Part shown: piece by piece, positions 31,807 to 43,440 of the stretch | How positions within the stretch are numbered: the stretch's first letter is position 1 | How the letters are laid out: every line of letters starts with the position of its first letter | DNA from: Isoetes taiwanensis | Taxonomy: Eukaryota > Streptophyta > Lycopodiopsida > Isoetales > Isoetaceae | Reading direction: 5' to 3' | DNA length: 64,000 bases | Assembly (NCBI GenBank): GCA_021234155.1 | Contig: JAJEKV010000017.1 | Coordinates: 1,727,467-1,791,466, forward strand | Notes under the pieces: model-generated | Databases searched by the model: none | What the model saw: only the letters and a program-made list of their open reading frames with translations | Told to the model about the DNA's origin: nothing | Program-made: the position numbers and the translations under genes

Positions 31807-33355
31807 TGTGACGTTCCAGCACAGTATACGGTCCAAGGACATATACTGTACTGCATCGTCACGCATGCACGCCATCCCGATTGACGTGTACACCGACGTG
31901 TAGCTAAGCAAGTAGCACCCTAGGGGGCAACTTGCAAGTGTGTGCACATTTATTCATGTGTACACTTTAGCCCACTTAATTAATATAGGCAAGTGGACCA
32001 CACCCATTTATCCCACATGCTCAAGGGTTGATAGAAACCCTAGCCCTAACTTATAGTCTATATAAGGCATCTGAAACCCTAACTTTCCATTTTCGTCCAC
32101 AGCCTTCTAGAGCTCCGTTTTGCTTGCTCCAAGAGCCAATCTCGACTCCAAAAGTCTGTCTGAGCAGCCTAGCTCATCAGCTTCCTTTTCTAGCTTCATC
32201 TTCAAGCAGTTCTGCAGCATGGACGCATTCAGAGCAGAAAGAGCAAGCCAGAGATCAGGTATTTTGCCAATTCAATAGTCTAATCCGCCTCCCAGGCATA
32301 GTGTAAGTAGGTTTAGCCTATTGAATTACCCATAGCAGCCATCTAGATCTCTAGATATCGAGCCATAACTAAAGAACCTAACTCTGTGATTTAGATTAAA
32401 TCTTATTCTTTAGTTCTTCTATGATATGTATGTGATGATGATCTCTGTGGAATCACTGTATTGGGAAGGGGGGTAGAGGCCTTAAAAGCCTAGCAGTTTG
32501 ATGCTCCTAGCTAGCCCTCTTTAATGCACTATTAAATTCGGCCTGTGTACAAGAGCCACACCTGGTTGTGGGTGGAGGGGCCAGACTAGCTTACAAGGAG
32601 GTTCATGTCCCGACTCATGATCACGTCCCTCTGGTAGTAAAGCCTATCGAGGATTATAGTGTACTAGACCTAATGCTCTGCCACCGCGTGCGGGCTTTGC
32701 ATGGGTTCGACACTCTTGGGGTGGTGTACACCTTCCATGGAGTTCGGGCTTGAGTACATGCAAAGGGCCCTCTAGTGACCTTGAGTCAAAGATGCCAACC
32801 TCCTCGGTGGGAGCAATCCCACCGCCCCATCGGAATCGGGAGATGCAACCCAAGAGTAGCCCCTTTGGCTACGCATCCGGCGGACTACAGTCAGGTCCCA
32901 AGACCTTTGAACCTACTCTGCAAAGTGTGCACAGGAGGGGCGGATGGAGTGGACTACCCTAAGCCATGCTCTTATGCCAGCCAAATCCATTTGCCATGAA
33001 TTCTCGGCCCCACGACGTCCGAGGCCCAAGCCGTCGATCCATGCCCTTGAGTCTGAGCCTTGGGTAGGATCTCCATATGTGATGTACTGGTCTTTGTCTA
33101 TGCAGATATGTGGTGAGCCATCCTTCGTGATGGTTATGTGATGTTGATGTATTGGTACTTACACGTATGTTTACGCTTCCGCAGCTAGGTAGGCCCTGAG
33201 GGAGACAGGGTAAAATGACCCCTTCATTCTTCCCACTGGAACTCGTCAAGGTTGCAGTGACACGTGGAGGGCCTTGTATCAGCATGGAGCTGGTATGGGG
33301 GATGAAATCCTGTTTGTATACGTGAGTGCACCGTATAAGAGTAGGGGACGTCACA
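31807..33355 (+). repeat. 3' LTR (intact, 1,549 bp)
   Basis: It starts TGTGACGTTCCAGC and ends GGGGACGTCACA, so the last 7 bp mirror the first 7. The TATA box is at about 32,058 (GTCTATATAAGG). It is the uninterrupted reference for the Helitron insertion site and carries about 30 bp, near 32,735-32,765, that the 5' LTR lacks. Confidence 0.96.
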
Positions 33356-33360
33356 TCCAA
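33356..33360. repeat. Target-site duplication TCCAA (right)
   Basis: Matches 15,952-15,956. Confidence 0.95.
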
Positions 33361-34242
33361 CCACCAAAAAATGAGGCCTTACCACTTGGCACAAGGGCTA
33401 ATCACTCAATCAATATGAGAACCTTCTACACAAATGCCCACAACTTCATGAACGAGCCCATATGATTGAATGCAAATGGAATATGTAACATTAATATTAA
33501 TGAATAGAGATGACTTAGCAGAGATTCAAAAAGCAAAGGCAATTACAGGTAGAAGTTATTCAAGTGGGAAATATAAAAATTTAACCCTACGAAAACACAA
33601 GAAAATAAAAATCATATTCAGCAATAATACAACTCCGTTACAAACAGAAAGGCAAATGGAACAAGACCTAAAGGCATGTACTATATGAGGCAATCTTGCT
33701 CATTCTTGTCATCGCTACATACAAGAACATGTGAATCAAGATACTGGAAGTGGAAAGCAATCAGAGAAAGAGATACTAAGAGGTATTAGAGATAATGAAA
33801 CATGCTCAAGACCTTCACGCCTAGCACAAGGGCCAACAATACCTGGCACAAATTCAAACACACACTCTACACCAAAGTATCCGAGTATCATAACCAATCA
33901 CCTGAAAAAAGGTGTCCATGCTTATTTGGCCTTGTCGAGTTCACACTCATCTTATGAAGAAAGCAATGCCCATGAACATGGAAGAAAGAAAACATTAGCT
34001 CCCAAAAAATCCATAAAGGCACAATTCTCTCTCGCTAATCTAAATGAGAAAAGAGAAAAGTATAAAGAAGGCAATTTAGTAGACATTCTATTGAGCAACG
34101 ATGCAAACATAATCATGCAAGCATCACATAACCCTTTCCAAAGAAGGCATACCAAATGGCATGAGGGCCTACCATCTGACATGAGGCCAACCACCTAGCA
34201 CGAGGGCCGATCACATGGCACCTGAGCCAATGGAAATCAAAC
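33361..34242. other. Old repeat-like DNA hosting the retrotransposon, no supported gene
   Basis: A loose motif of the form ACCACYTGGCACRAGGGC recurs near 33,379, 33,817 and 34,150-34,220. A 155-codon open frame (33,731-34,198) runs across it but shows no domain and carries the same repeat motif, so it is not called. Confidence 0.5.
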
Positions 34243-34508
34243 TAAGGAACATAAATAAGGAAACTGCTGAGCATGAAAATGCCATAATAACCATTCAAAC
34301 CATAGTAACAAATGTATAAAGAAATAATCAACAAGATCAAACAATAAATGATGAGTTTTGACTAGCAGAAAGGCACAAGCACAAATCAACAATAGAAACA
34401 CCATAAGAAAACACAAGGATCAACAACGTAAATTGAAAAAGACAGTTCAAACTAGAATGATCAACTCATGCTTCCAAACCCAGAGCATTGGATAAAAGGA
34501 ATGTTGAC

Positions 34509-34570
<62 letters not shown>

Positions 34571-34620
34571 ATGAGTTAATTGTATTATCTTCTTGAAATT
34601 GTCGAAAGGGTCTGTGCTAA
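34243..34620. repeat. Dispersed repeat family A, copy 2, with (GATA)n tract
   Basis: Matches 15,031-15,545 with an internal deletion. The microsatellite here is (GATA)n at 34,508-34,570 where copy 1 has (GGAT)n, and the flank GAGTTAATTGTATTATCTTC is shared. The same tract position with a different motif suggests replication-slippage turnover. Confidence 0.85.
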
Positions 34621-35600
34621 CATATGATTTCATATTGGTTAACTTGTGGTATTAGTGCAGGTTTCCCAATGACAGAAACTGAGAGGTGTTGTTGGTTTTT
34701 TAGGTTTAAAAAACTGTGGGCCGCTGGATTTGTTTTTTTTTACAATGGTCTTCACTTCATGGCTCGATTTGAACCTAACCGAAATAGCAACACTGCTACA
34801 GTGGACCAGAATGAATGGCTACGCCTGGCATGAATTTCCCGAATTTGTTGGAGGCAGGTTCTTGCATGGGATTAGGATAAGTCATGTTTGTCTTTTTATG
34901 GTTGACACTTGTACGGCCAATAGTTTATTAAAATTGTCAATGGTTATCAGATGTGTGGCTGGGTTTTTTTTTTATTATTTCTTAAAAAAGCGAGTAGGAT
35001 GGGTAGCGAGTTTCTTTTTCCTACGGTTTCTTTTTTCGAACTTTTAGGGTTTATATTTTCGTGGCAGTCTTTGTCCGGCACGGCGGTAGCGACGTCTGTG
35101 TGGCCATGGCGGCAGCACTGCACAAATGCGGCGTAGCTTCTTCTTTAAGAGGATTTGTGTTCTAAAGGTAGATTTGTGTTCTTAAGGATTTGGTGAAATC
35201 CAGAGTAGGCTTTTCCTTCTGTTGCATTCAGTGATTTTATTAATGATGGAGGCATGGTTTTTTATAGAAGGTAATGTTTAGAGTAGAAGATTTGATCTAT
35301 AATTTATGTGCTTAATGTCTATTATTTAGAGGTTTAGTTGCAGGTGGAGTGACCTTCCAAGTAGGTAATTGATGTTGCAAAATATTAAAGAAAGCTTGGA
35401 ACAGTTATTTTTAAGCTATGGAGCATGGACATGCCTGAAGGATTGATTGAGTAGAACTTGTGCATATGGATCCTAAATGGTCTTCTAGATGGCTTGGGTT
35501 TTGCATGGTGCCACTTATGTTGATGTGTGAACGCTTAATTCTGAGAGGAGGTTCTGGTTGAACTGGTGGGTTCAAATCCCATGCTTCATTTATTTCGGTG
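34621..35600. other. AT-rich spacer with a possible first exon
   Basis: Mostly featureless. Around 35,106-35,150 a short start MAAALHKCGVASSL follows a leader with AGGGTTTATATTTTCG, reminiscent of a plastid-targeting N-terminus, but it stops after 19 codons. A B-box-like GGTGGGTTCAAATCC lies at 35,564-35,578. Neither is firm. Confidence 0.3.
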
Positions 35601-35973
35601 GGTTCATTTATTTTCCAGAAGGACCGTGGAAGGAAAGAGAAAAGGAAGGAAGAGAAAATTCTTGGAAGGAACAAAAGTCTTCGGTAAGGCGCTTCGAGAG
35701 TTCTAATTGCATTAGATAAAGCCAGCAATTCCAAGCCATGGCGCCAAGCAATTCCAAGCCATGGCATCTTATTACCCATCCTATTACCCTCCGCCCAGCT
35801 ATCCCAGCTATCCTCCGCCCAGCTATCCCAGCTATTGCCCAAATACCCAAATACCCAGCTATTACCCAAATACCCAAATACCCAAATATCCCAGCTATCC
35901 TCCGCCCAAATACCCGCCTGCAGGAGGATATTACCAACAGCCCCCTGTGGTTATGGCTCCCCCTCAATATAAC

Positions 35974-37087
35974 TTAAGTGTATTATCGCTTAAGTGTGTA
36001 TTATCGCTTCTTAACCGTTAGATTAAGTGTTTTTAAAAAAAAATTCAATGGTGCACAAGTCAAGATGCTCTCTCCCCGCAATCCCCGTAAGCGTCCATTC
36101 TCAGTCTTTTACAGTCAAACTTGGGGTGTTTGACCCGCACATAAAATACACACAATATACATCGCACTATGTCAGATATGGCAAGAAATACAAATTCGTG
36201 TATTATACATGTTAAAGAGGACCTGGGGAATCGAACCCCAGTTAAACCTGAACCTGAACTCAAATACCTGTATGTGTCAAAGCAAAAGAGAACCAAATGA
36301 ATATAAGGAAAACCAGAAACTAGGAGTCTGAGGAATTGAACCTCGCTTATTAGCCATTATTTCAACCAGCATAAAGAGGCTTCACAGAGGGAGCCTCGTT
36401 ATGCAAGGGGCCAAAGCCCTCTAAAGCCGAAAGGTAGCGTCAAGAAGAAGATACATTTGAATAAAATGAAAAAAGATGTCAATATCATTCATTTACCACA
36501 GCTGTCAAGAAAGAAGAACAGAAAAGTTAACATAAAACTGCAAGTCAAGCGGGCTGCAGGGGATCATAAAATGATCTTGGCACATCTTGGCCAGAAAGAC
36601 CCAGCGTGACAGAAACATCAAGCCAATCCAGATTCATATTCAAATCCACAAGTGGAACAGACTGGGTTGCCTGGCCTGGGCCAGATGGGAAGGAAGCATC
36701 AGCCTGGCTTCTAGCAAGCCGACCACTTCTGGCTGCTCGACGCAGGGACATGGCAACAAGAACAAGGGACCAAGACAAAGAAAAAACAAGAATGGGGATG
36801 GCGCAGGCGCTTACCTTCAAGGGCCGATGAAGATATGTGAGCAAGATCATCGGCTCCATGCCTATCCTCTGCGCCAAATTTAGAATCGCCCAGCTGCGCT
36901 CTCCTCCAGCAAAATAGGAAGGCAAGAAAGGAACCATCGAAATAAAACTAAACCCTAAAATACCCTTTCTCGGCCAAACTCAGGTATTTTATCAGTATTT
37001 ATACGGTTTTAATACAAATACATTCCAAAAACCTTTATAAATCTTATGTAAGAAACATACGACATTTCAACCAGCAGACATTATAAC
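35974..37087 (-). mobile_element. 1.1-kb insertion with 6-bp target duplication in the CYSTM-like exon
   Basis: TATAAC occurs at 35,968-35,973 and 37,082-37,087, and removing one copy plus the insert restores the exon sequence seen at 57,418-57,425. The left edge has TTAAGTGTATTATCGC repeated. Read on the minus strand the insert has a TATA-like GTATAAATACTG, a leader and a 130-codon open frame, so it is oriented that way. T-arm-like GGGAATCGAACCCC (36,227) and GAGGAATTGAACCTC (36,330) recall tRNA-derived sequence. The class is unknown. Confidence 0.7.
36545..36937 (-). CDS. 130-residue unrecognised protein in the insertion
   Basis: An uninterrupted frame starts MVPFLPSYFAGG and ends SGQDVPRSFYDPLQPA. 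It includes VDLNMNLDWLD, which resembles an EAR-type LxLxL repression motif, and a hydrophobic stretch near residues 45-60. A CTTGAAG/GTAAGC splice-donor-like site lies inside, so the real product may be spliced. Possibly a captured host gene start. No family recognised. Confidence 0.3.
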   Translation of the reverse strand: MVPFLPSYFAGGERSWAILNLAQRIGMEPMILLTYLHRPLKVSACAIPILVFSLSWSLVLVAMSLRRAARSGRLARSQADASFPSGPGQATQSVPLVDLNMNLDWLDVSVTLGLSGQDVPRSFYDPLQPA

Positions 37088-38589
37088 CAAAACCAATCCC
37101 ATGCCTCTGACGGATGCCTTCCCTGCTGCTGGTGAGTTTTCTGCCCCATTTTTCCTTATTTTCTTCTACCATAGTAGTTGTAGCATTCTCGCTCTTCTCT
37201 TTTTATAGCATAGACGCCTTCCATCTAGACTTTTAAATAACCATAGAAATGATGTGCTTTATTTATCATAACCAGATCATAATTCAAGCATCTTTTTCTA
37301 ATTTACTAGATTTACATTTTTCTTTACGAGTATTTTCCCGCATCTATTATAATTAATTTTTATGAACTTTAAATAAAAATTCTTGGGAATTTTTATGCTT
37401 ATTTGCTTCTTCGTTTCTTTGTTTTTTCAGTTTGAGCGCCCGTTGTTGCGTCTTTGAAGGCCCTATCATCGTTTGTTGCAACTATTGTTGCCTTTGATGG
37501 CCCTATGCGTCCTTCTCTTGGATTTTTCTAGTTATCTCCCTTGTAATATGCCCCTCCATTCTTTCTCATTATTTTGTGTAGTGTATGGAATATATTATTG
37601 TATTCACATTTTGTGGTATGAGTATTGTTCCATTATATGTTTGCAATTAGTCAAGACAAGAATGCTTTGTCTTGATGAAATAAAGTGGCACAAGTCTCTT
37701 TTTCCAAGCTTGCAAAACAAGCAAATCATTAAAATGTTGCTCCACGAGAATGTCTCCTACACATTATGAATGGTGCTTTTAGAAAAAACATAGAAGTTGC
37801 ACATGTCTTCACTTTTTCCACGTCTTTGGAAGATGTCTTTACGCGGTAGATTGTCCTTTCTGGTAGAGGAATACGTTGGAACATATTATATCGTTTGTTC
37901 TTGAATAGTAGTTTGGAATGAATTCGATTGAACTTTAATTGTAATTTGCAAATTCAATACTCTAATACCGAGTTATGACTTTATCTATTGAAATATTCAA
38001 GAAGTATTGCTAGAGGGCAATCAATCATCCTTTGAACCTTGGTGACGGTGAACGTCAAATTAATAAAGTTTTGATTTTGTTTGCATCTTTATGGGTTTTT
38101 ATTCTATGTTCATTCAAGGCCATCCGCGGGTGGCATATTCTTGGTATTGTGCCAGATCGAGGGCCATTAATATTTTAATGAAAAATTAAGAAGCCACTGC
38201 CTATGGTCTGGATCGAACATATATAGTATTGAAATTATACTGCAAAAACGAATAAGGGCAAAAAAAACCCACTGATAGCATTAATCACCATGAACTGCTG
38301 CCGAAATGAACTGCCAGAATGAGAAGAGAGAGACAAGGTCGTTTCACATAGAGGAAACTAACAAGGCAAGAAAAAAGGCAAGAAAACCCCTGGAATAAAA
38401 CCTACCAACTCTACCTCGGATGCAAACCCTATTTTGGATGCAACCGGATAAGCCCAAACACAACAGACCATGGTTAGCAGATAACGCGTTAGTACTCTTT
38501 AGACTAACACAAAGTAATGCTATTAACTTATAACACGTGACTAACGTAGTTAGTTTGGCCCAGATTTCACATATATCAGCCCCTAAACT

Positions 38590-39640
38590 TTGGAGATTTG
38601 AAGGGGAAACATTTGAAAGCTGAATATACAGATGTGCAAACAAGACTTAAGCCCATGATGGATACTTGGAAGAGGTATGGTGTATCTATTTGCTCGAATG
38701 TTTGGTCTGATGTTAGGAAAAGGTCTATTATTAATTTTGTTGCATCAAACTGTTATGGTTCTATATTCTTAAAATCCATGGATGCTAATGGTAAGAAAAA
38801 AGATGCTTGTTTTTTGTATGCTGAGTTGAAAAAGGTTGTTGACGAAGTTGGTGTTGAGAATGGCTCCATTTGTGTTAAAGCTGGTGAAATGTTGGAGGAG
38901 GAGTTCCCCTCCATATTTTATACAAGGTCATTGCTTAGATCTCTTATTTGAGGACATTGAAAGATTAGATTGGGTTCTTCCATCAGTACAGGGAGCAGAG
39001 AAGATAGTGACCTTTATCAAGAAAAAAGAGTCAGGGGTATCGTTATGGAATAAATTCTGCAAGAGGTCTTTACTTAAACCAGCTACAACTAGGTTTGTAT
39101 ATATAGTCATAGTATTGGAATAATTGGTAAGCAAGGATGTTGAGAAGGCATTGGTAAAGATGATCATGAGCGATGAATGGAGTAATTGGAAGCACTCAAG
39201 TTGGTCAGGAAGTGTACGCTTTGATTAGAAGCGTTGAATTTTTCAAGCAGGCTAAGAAGATAGTTTATATCCTCACTCCTATACTAAAAAAAGTCTTGAG
39301 GTTGGCTGATAGGGAAGGTTCTACTATGGGGTTAATTTATGAGTGCATGGATCATTTGGTTGAGGTCCTTAATGAGATGAAAAGTAAAGTGCAACCTTCA
39401 AAAATTCAAGCAATCATAGATTGTATGATGGAAGAGCATGATGGATTGGTTCCGAGATGGACAATGCCGCATTCTCCATTGCATGGAGTAGGATACTTAG
39501 TCAACCCTTTATTTTGAGAGGGAGTTCATGCAGATGTTCTATATGATGATGGGTTGATGAAAATTTTTTGGAATTTTATTCCAAGGTACACATTTCTTGT
39601 TTCTATTGTTTGTCATTTTTCTATATCAAGCCCTAACTAG
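38590..39640 (+). pseudogene. hAT-family transposase relic
   Basis: Peptides match the DUF659 and following region of plant hAT-type transposases: YGVSICSNVWSDVRKRSIIN and SIFLKSMDANGKKKDACFL (38,670-38,820), VGVENGSICVKAGEMLEEEF (38,850-38,920), then after a frame change LLFEDIERLDWV. The later segment gives ILTPILKKVLRLADREGSTM and MPHSPLHGVGYLVNPLF (39,173-39,517). The BED zinc finger and the C-terminal dimerisation domain are not seen, and several frames are needed. A dead fragment. Confidence 0.8.
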
Positions 39641-39768
39641 TTGTGTAACAATATCAATTTTCATTAGGTACACAAGAGGTGATGTTACACTCCAAACCAA
39701 ATTGGTGACATAACTAACGGAGTTTAGAAATCCCTTGGGCAGCGGGATGCACTATAACTTGCCCGCTG

Positions 39769-40218
39769 CTAAGATGAGGTCCGAGATGCTAACACCCTTG
39801 CAAGTACAAGAACATCCTCCAAACATATCCAAAACGTCCTATCATACTCAACGACGAAATATGAGGCTTTCTCAACCTTTCCAACTAAATTTGCGCCAAC
39901 GTCTGCTGCTTCTGTATAGACCCCTCCACCAACACGACCGAATAAAGCCACACACAAACCACTTAGGGCATAACTAGCTATGACCTCATAAACACTAGCC
40001 CAATCCCGTCCAAAATATAACTTGAACAAAATAATGGTTACGAAGAGCACCAAAATGCAATCAAAGAGCTTGTAGATTGAATTAAGCAAAGAGCAGGAAG
40101 CAATTTCCATGGCAGAATGAAGACCGTCATTGGTAGAATGGCAGTAGCTTAGTTCCATGGCTTTTCGGTGGCCGAAGGAATTACCTCGGTTTTCTATTTT
40201 TCCTACCCAGCGATTCAT
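39769..40218 (-). pseudogene. Vacuolar H+-pyrophosphatase fragment
   Basis: The minus-strand frame contains [20 protein letters not shown] and [20 protein letters not shown] then NLVGKVE, the membrane helix and conserved DVGADLVGKVE region of H+-translocating pyrophosphatase (AVP1 type, tonoplast). Residues differ at usually fixed sites (E for K in YTKAAD, N for D in GADL). The catalytic stretch expected after GKVE is replaced by unrelated sequence, and the N-terminal residues are unrelated too. Only one short piece of the ~760-residue enzyme remains. Confidence 0.8.
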
Positions 40219-40253
40219 AAATTAGAAAATCTAACAGTTGAGATGGAAAAAAA

Positions 40254-40277
40254 TTGACGTGGCATGACACGTGGCAT
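40254..40277. promoter_or_regulatory. Two ACGTGGCA boxes
   Basis: GACGTGGCATGACACGTGGCA holds two ACGTGGC (G-box/ABRE-like) motifs about 13 bp apart, near the start of the minus-strand pyrophosphatase fragment. Context is degenerate, so function is doubtful. Confidence 0.3.
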
Positions 40278-40331
40278 AGCTAGAATCGCAGCAAATCGGT
40301 CACCTCGGGTTAGGCAACCCTGCTAAAAAAA

Positions 40332-40690
40332 AAAAAACCATAATCATAAATGACTCAAAAGGATCCTTTGCTATACAAAACCAAATCAAAGGAGAAAATG
40401 CAAGAGTATAAAAACAGTGATGAGCATAATGCAGGCACTTACTAATTACGAAAGGAAAGTAGCTTCGAACCATAGTAACAAATGTATAAATAAATAATCA
40501 ACAAGATCAAACAATAACTGATGAGTTCTGACTACCAGAAAGGCACAAGCACAAATCAACAATAGAAACACCATAAGAAAACACAAAGGAACAACATCGC
40601 AAATTGAAAAAGACAGTTCGAACTAGAATGATCAACTCATGCTTCCAAACCCAGAGCATTGGATAAAAGGGACGTTGGATGGATGGATAA
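40332..40690. repeat. Dispersed repeat family A, copy 3
   Basis: Matches 15,080-15,500, ending with a short GGATGGATGGATAAATC tract. The internal tandem duplication of copy 1 is absent. Confidence 0.85.
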
Positions 40691-41990
40691 ATCAAAGGGA
40701 TGTAGGTAGAAGTTCAGAGATCTTTTCAAAGAAACAGTTATCTGCACTATTACAACAGGTAGTCTTTTAAGCACTAATGGCGATACCCTATACTTATATT
40801 TCTAGCACCTAGATTGCCTTGAGATTAACATAAATCCATGAAAAACATAAAACCATGAACGCTACGTAAAGCTATGCTGCCATATGATTTTGTTTACAGT
40901 TTTTATGGAAAGGTGTGCTATACTTTTGTAAAGGTTCTGACAGAATCTAGCTCGTAGTACATATTCCTTTTTTGTCAACAATTCAAGCCTTGTTTGAAAA
41001 AGAATTCTAGTGAGAATATAATTACTGCCTTCAATCTTTCTTGCAGATGATCAATTGTGTATGTTCTTAGTCTTCAAGACCCTATGGGTCTTCCGTAGAC
41101 GTTAATAAATCTTTCTTTCTTGGCCTTATAATCATTGTCTTCTAAATGTGTTAGGAACTTGAGGCTTCCTTTCACTATGCTGGCACTGATAAAGATAGAA
41201 TTAGTAAGGGATGGGTTCATAATCTTTTTCTTCTACTTTACTGACGCAAATGTTGAAAGAGTGAACCACCATATGAACGTTCTACCTGTTGCTTGCTTAA
41301 TTACCAAATAACTAATTTTATATGGAAACAGAAGTGCACAGACTAGTTCCAGACTACTGTTTAGGACATCATAAAGAACAAGATTTAACCAACCCTAATA
41401 ACCTATTGAGAGAATGTTTTTAGAGTATTGGAATATAAGAGATGCCTGTTAAATATTTCTTAGTTGCTGAAATGGGCATATCTCAAAATAGACCTGTAGC
41501 AAGGCACTTGGAGAGTGGAGCTCCTTAACATCGTAAGCATGCTGGAGTTCCAGATGTAGGGATTGGTATCTTGTTTGTGGCTAACATAATTAGAGACCCT
41601 CTTTTACTGCATGTTTTTAGCACTATTTTGAGACATATGGTTATGAGTCACTGCCTCACTCTTTGCAAAAATTCTTTTGCAAGTCTTTGGGTTATAATAT
41701 TGAACTACTAGGCAGATCATTCAATCAAAGGATGAGAAGCATTTGTTGTTCTCAGTTGCCACAAGGTCTATTGTAGCCATTCTTGTAAGTAACCATTTGT
41801 TTCTTTGGCGAAAAATTCACGTTGAATTATCATGACCAACAGATTGAGTCCATTCTGACAAAGCTATAATTTTGCACCATCTCTAGTACCAATACCCCAT
41901 CTTTTTCTACTAAATAACTAAAAATGTTATTTTATTTATATATAGTAGAGACCGTTTGCATATTGTTTCTTCATAGCAATATTTGTTATG
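40691..41990. other. Intergenic/intronic AT-rich DNA
   Basis: No domain found. It includes CCCTATGGGTCTTCCGTAGACG near 41,081 followed by TTAATAAATC, similar to the LINE-like 3' end at 14,275. It may contain lost 5' exons of the RGS1 relic downstream. Confidence 0.4.
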
Positions 41991-42059
41991 CTTACAGGCA
42001 AATGTTACTATCTTCTGGTTGTTTTGGACGTGGGCATGGCAAATATTTTCCTGCTTATG

Positions 42060-43440
42060 CAGGTAGGGAGGTAAATATAGGACTGCAACTATGGGTCAAG
42101 CACTTGAAGTCCCTCCTAGTGGGATATTAACAGAAGGTACCATGGTTCTATTCGAGCCGCTTGAGACATTACTAGAGAATACGCATTTTAGGCAATGTTT
42201 CTTGAAGTTCGCTGAGAGGTAACGCAGAAGAGTTTTGCTTATGTACAATGGGGGCATTTCAAGCATTTAATTATGGAGTCTATAACAGTTGACTGGCGGG
42301 AGAATCTATTCCATTTTACAAAGACGTTCGTGATTTGAGAAAAATCCCTTCAACTAATAAGGTGCAGATGATATATATGGCAGAGCATATAATTGAAAGC
42401 TACATAAAAATAGGCAGGTATGAGCAAAACAATGTGACATTTTAACCTTTTTCTCAAGCTTAAACTTGTATGCCTTACATGTGACCAGGATCACCGAGGG
42501 AATTGAATATTTTGCATCAGATGCGTACAGAGATACTAAATACAAAAGATTTAGTTGATCCATAACTTTTCAAGCCTGCACTGACTGAGACCCTGAGAAT
42601 GGCACAAATGGTAATTATTCTTACATGGATTTTCAAGCTGAATGTAGCCACCATAATCCCTCTTTTATAAGTCATATACATGCCTTGTTGTTCCTCTTTG
42701 CCAATCAATTTCGCCGTTATTGGTAGATGTATTATTGTACTGAGTAGATTCAGAACTCAGTTTTGCCAATTCATGATATTAATCCTGCTAGTGTAAAACT
42801 GAATTGTATCCTTGGAGTGTCGCCTTATCATTTGAAACCATTATCCATTGATTATTGAGCCTCTTGTTGTTTTACTAGCATGACAATATGCCCTATATTA
42901 TTGGTGCTTATGCGGCTTTTAATGGTGCCAAACCCTCCTTCAGCACGCTATAATATCCTTCAGTAAGGAATGCATTTATGTAGAATTATGTACTTCTCAG
43001 TTGTGAAAATGCCATATCTTCCCAACTATGATGCTTATTTATCCCACATTTAATAATATTGGGTCCAAGTTCCTTCAGAGATTGAAAATGATTTTTTGTC
43101 TTTCAGATGTATGTCCCGAGTCTAAATCTGTCTTTCGTATTTACAACATCTAATGCATCTTCTACCTTGGCCTCATTTTCCAGCTTGTGACGTACCACTT
43201 AAGTGTATGCCCTCGATTGACCCCAACTTTCTAGATAAGTTATTTGTCATTCTTAATTTCCAGAATCTATTGACAATTAGAATTGACCCTTTTTTTGGTG
43301 CTAAAAAACTGTCATTCTATAAGTAATAAACTTTTGTCATTTTTTAATTTTCAGAATCTATTGAAGGATTATTGGCATTCACCCTTACTTCTTGGAGCTA
43401 AGAGAAGAGGGAGAAGGTTTTGACTAGCATAGTAGAAACA
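42060..43440 (+). pseudogene. RGS1 (7TM-regulator of G-protein signalling) pseudogene, RGS-domain exons
   Basis: Four exon-like pieces in order. About 42,085-42,218 gives MGQALEVPPSGIL, FEPLETLLENTHFRQCFLKF; donor GT at 42,219. 42,289-42,417 gives LAGESIPFYKDVRDLRKIPS and MIYMAEHIIESYIKIG. 42,489-42,610 gives LHQMRTEILNTKDLVDP and LFKPALTETLRMAQM. From 43,355 comes NLLKDYWHSP. These follow the RGS box of plant RGS1, the plasma-membrane GTPase accelerator of Gα. Lesions include a TGA before LAGES, a TAA after LVDP and frame slips. No 7TM exons were recognised upstream. Confidence 0.85.
43255..43345 (+). repeat. Partial tandem duplicate of the last RGS1 exon start
   Basis: CAGAATCTATTGACAATTAGAATTGACCC at 43,260 repeats, in decayed form, the CAGAATCTATTGAAGGATTATTGGC at 43,352, with similar TTTTTGTCAT/TTTTGGTGCTAA context. 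Confidence 0.5.

Larger units (their letters stand above)
15957..33355 (+). mobile_element. Complete Ty3/gypsy chromovirus carrying two extra genes, with nested Helitron
   Basis: The element has matching LTRs with TGTGACG...CGTCACA ends, a 5-bp TSD, an initiator tRNA-Met PBS, a PPT, and gag, protease, reverse transcriptase, RNase H, integrase and chromodomain in that order. Excluding the Helitron it is 13,095 bp, unusually long. The excess is a ~4-kb region (about 22,000-26,050) between PBS and gag with two additional transcription units, the first encoding a histone H3-family protein. This copy is inactive as read: stops and frameshifts interrupt every module. The LTRs are still close in sequence, suggesting a fairly recent insertion. 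Confidence 0.95.
35761..37497 (+). pseudogene. CYSTM-like Pro/Tyr-rich small protein gene, copy 1, disrupted by an insertion
   Basis: Exon 1 (35,761-35,973, resuming at 37,088-37,131) encodes repeated SYPSYPPP/YPPP units, then MAPPQYN. The remainder, SHASDGCLPCC, comes after a 1.1-kb insertion. A GT donor lies at 37,132 and TTTTTTCAG at 37,422-37,430, and exon 2 (37,431-37,497) encodes a Cys-rich end (CCLSARCCVFEGPIIVCC) with a TGA at 37,495. Pro/Tyr-rich N-terminus plus Cys-rich hydrophobic C-terminus resembles plant CYSTM small stress proteins, which sit in membranes. The repeat region is longer than in copy 2. As read the insertion destroys exon 1. Confidence 0.6.
35600..38339 (+). repeat. 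Segmental duplication, copy 1 (partner 57,120-58,739)
   Basis: From the 5' flank (GAAAATTCTTGGAAGGAACA) through both exons, the intron and about 850 bp beyond, the sequence matches 57,125-58,739 closely. Both end at GAGAAGAGAGAGACAAGGT. The intron is retained in both, so this is a DNA-level duplication. Confidence 0.9.

Noticed and set aside
33731-34198. 155-codon open frame as a gene
   Set aside because: No domain, no splice or promoter context, and it runs through a repeated GGCACRAGGGC-type motif.
36227-36345. tRNA gene suggested by GGGAATCGAACCCC and GAGGAATTGAACCTC
   Set aside because: Only T-arm-like strings are present; no acceptor, D or anticodon arms pair up.
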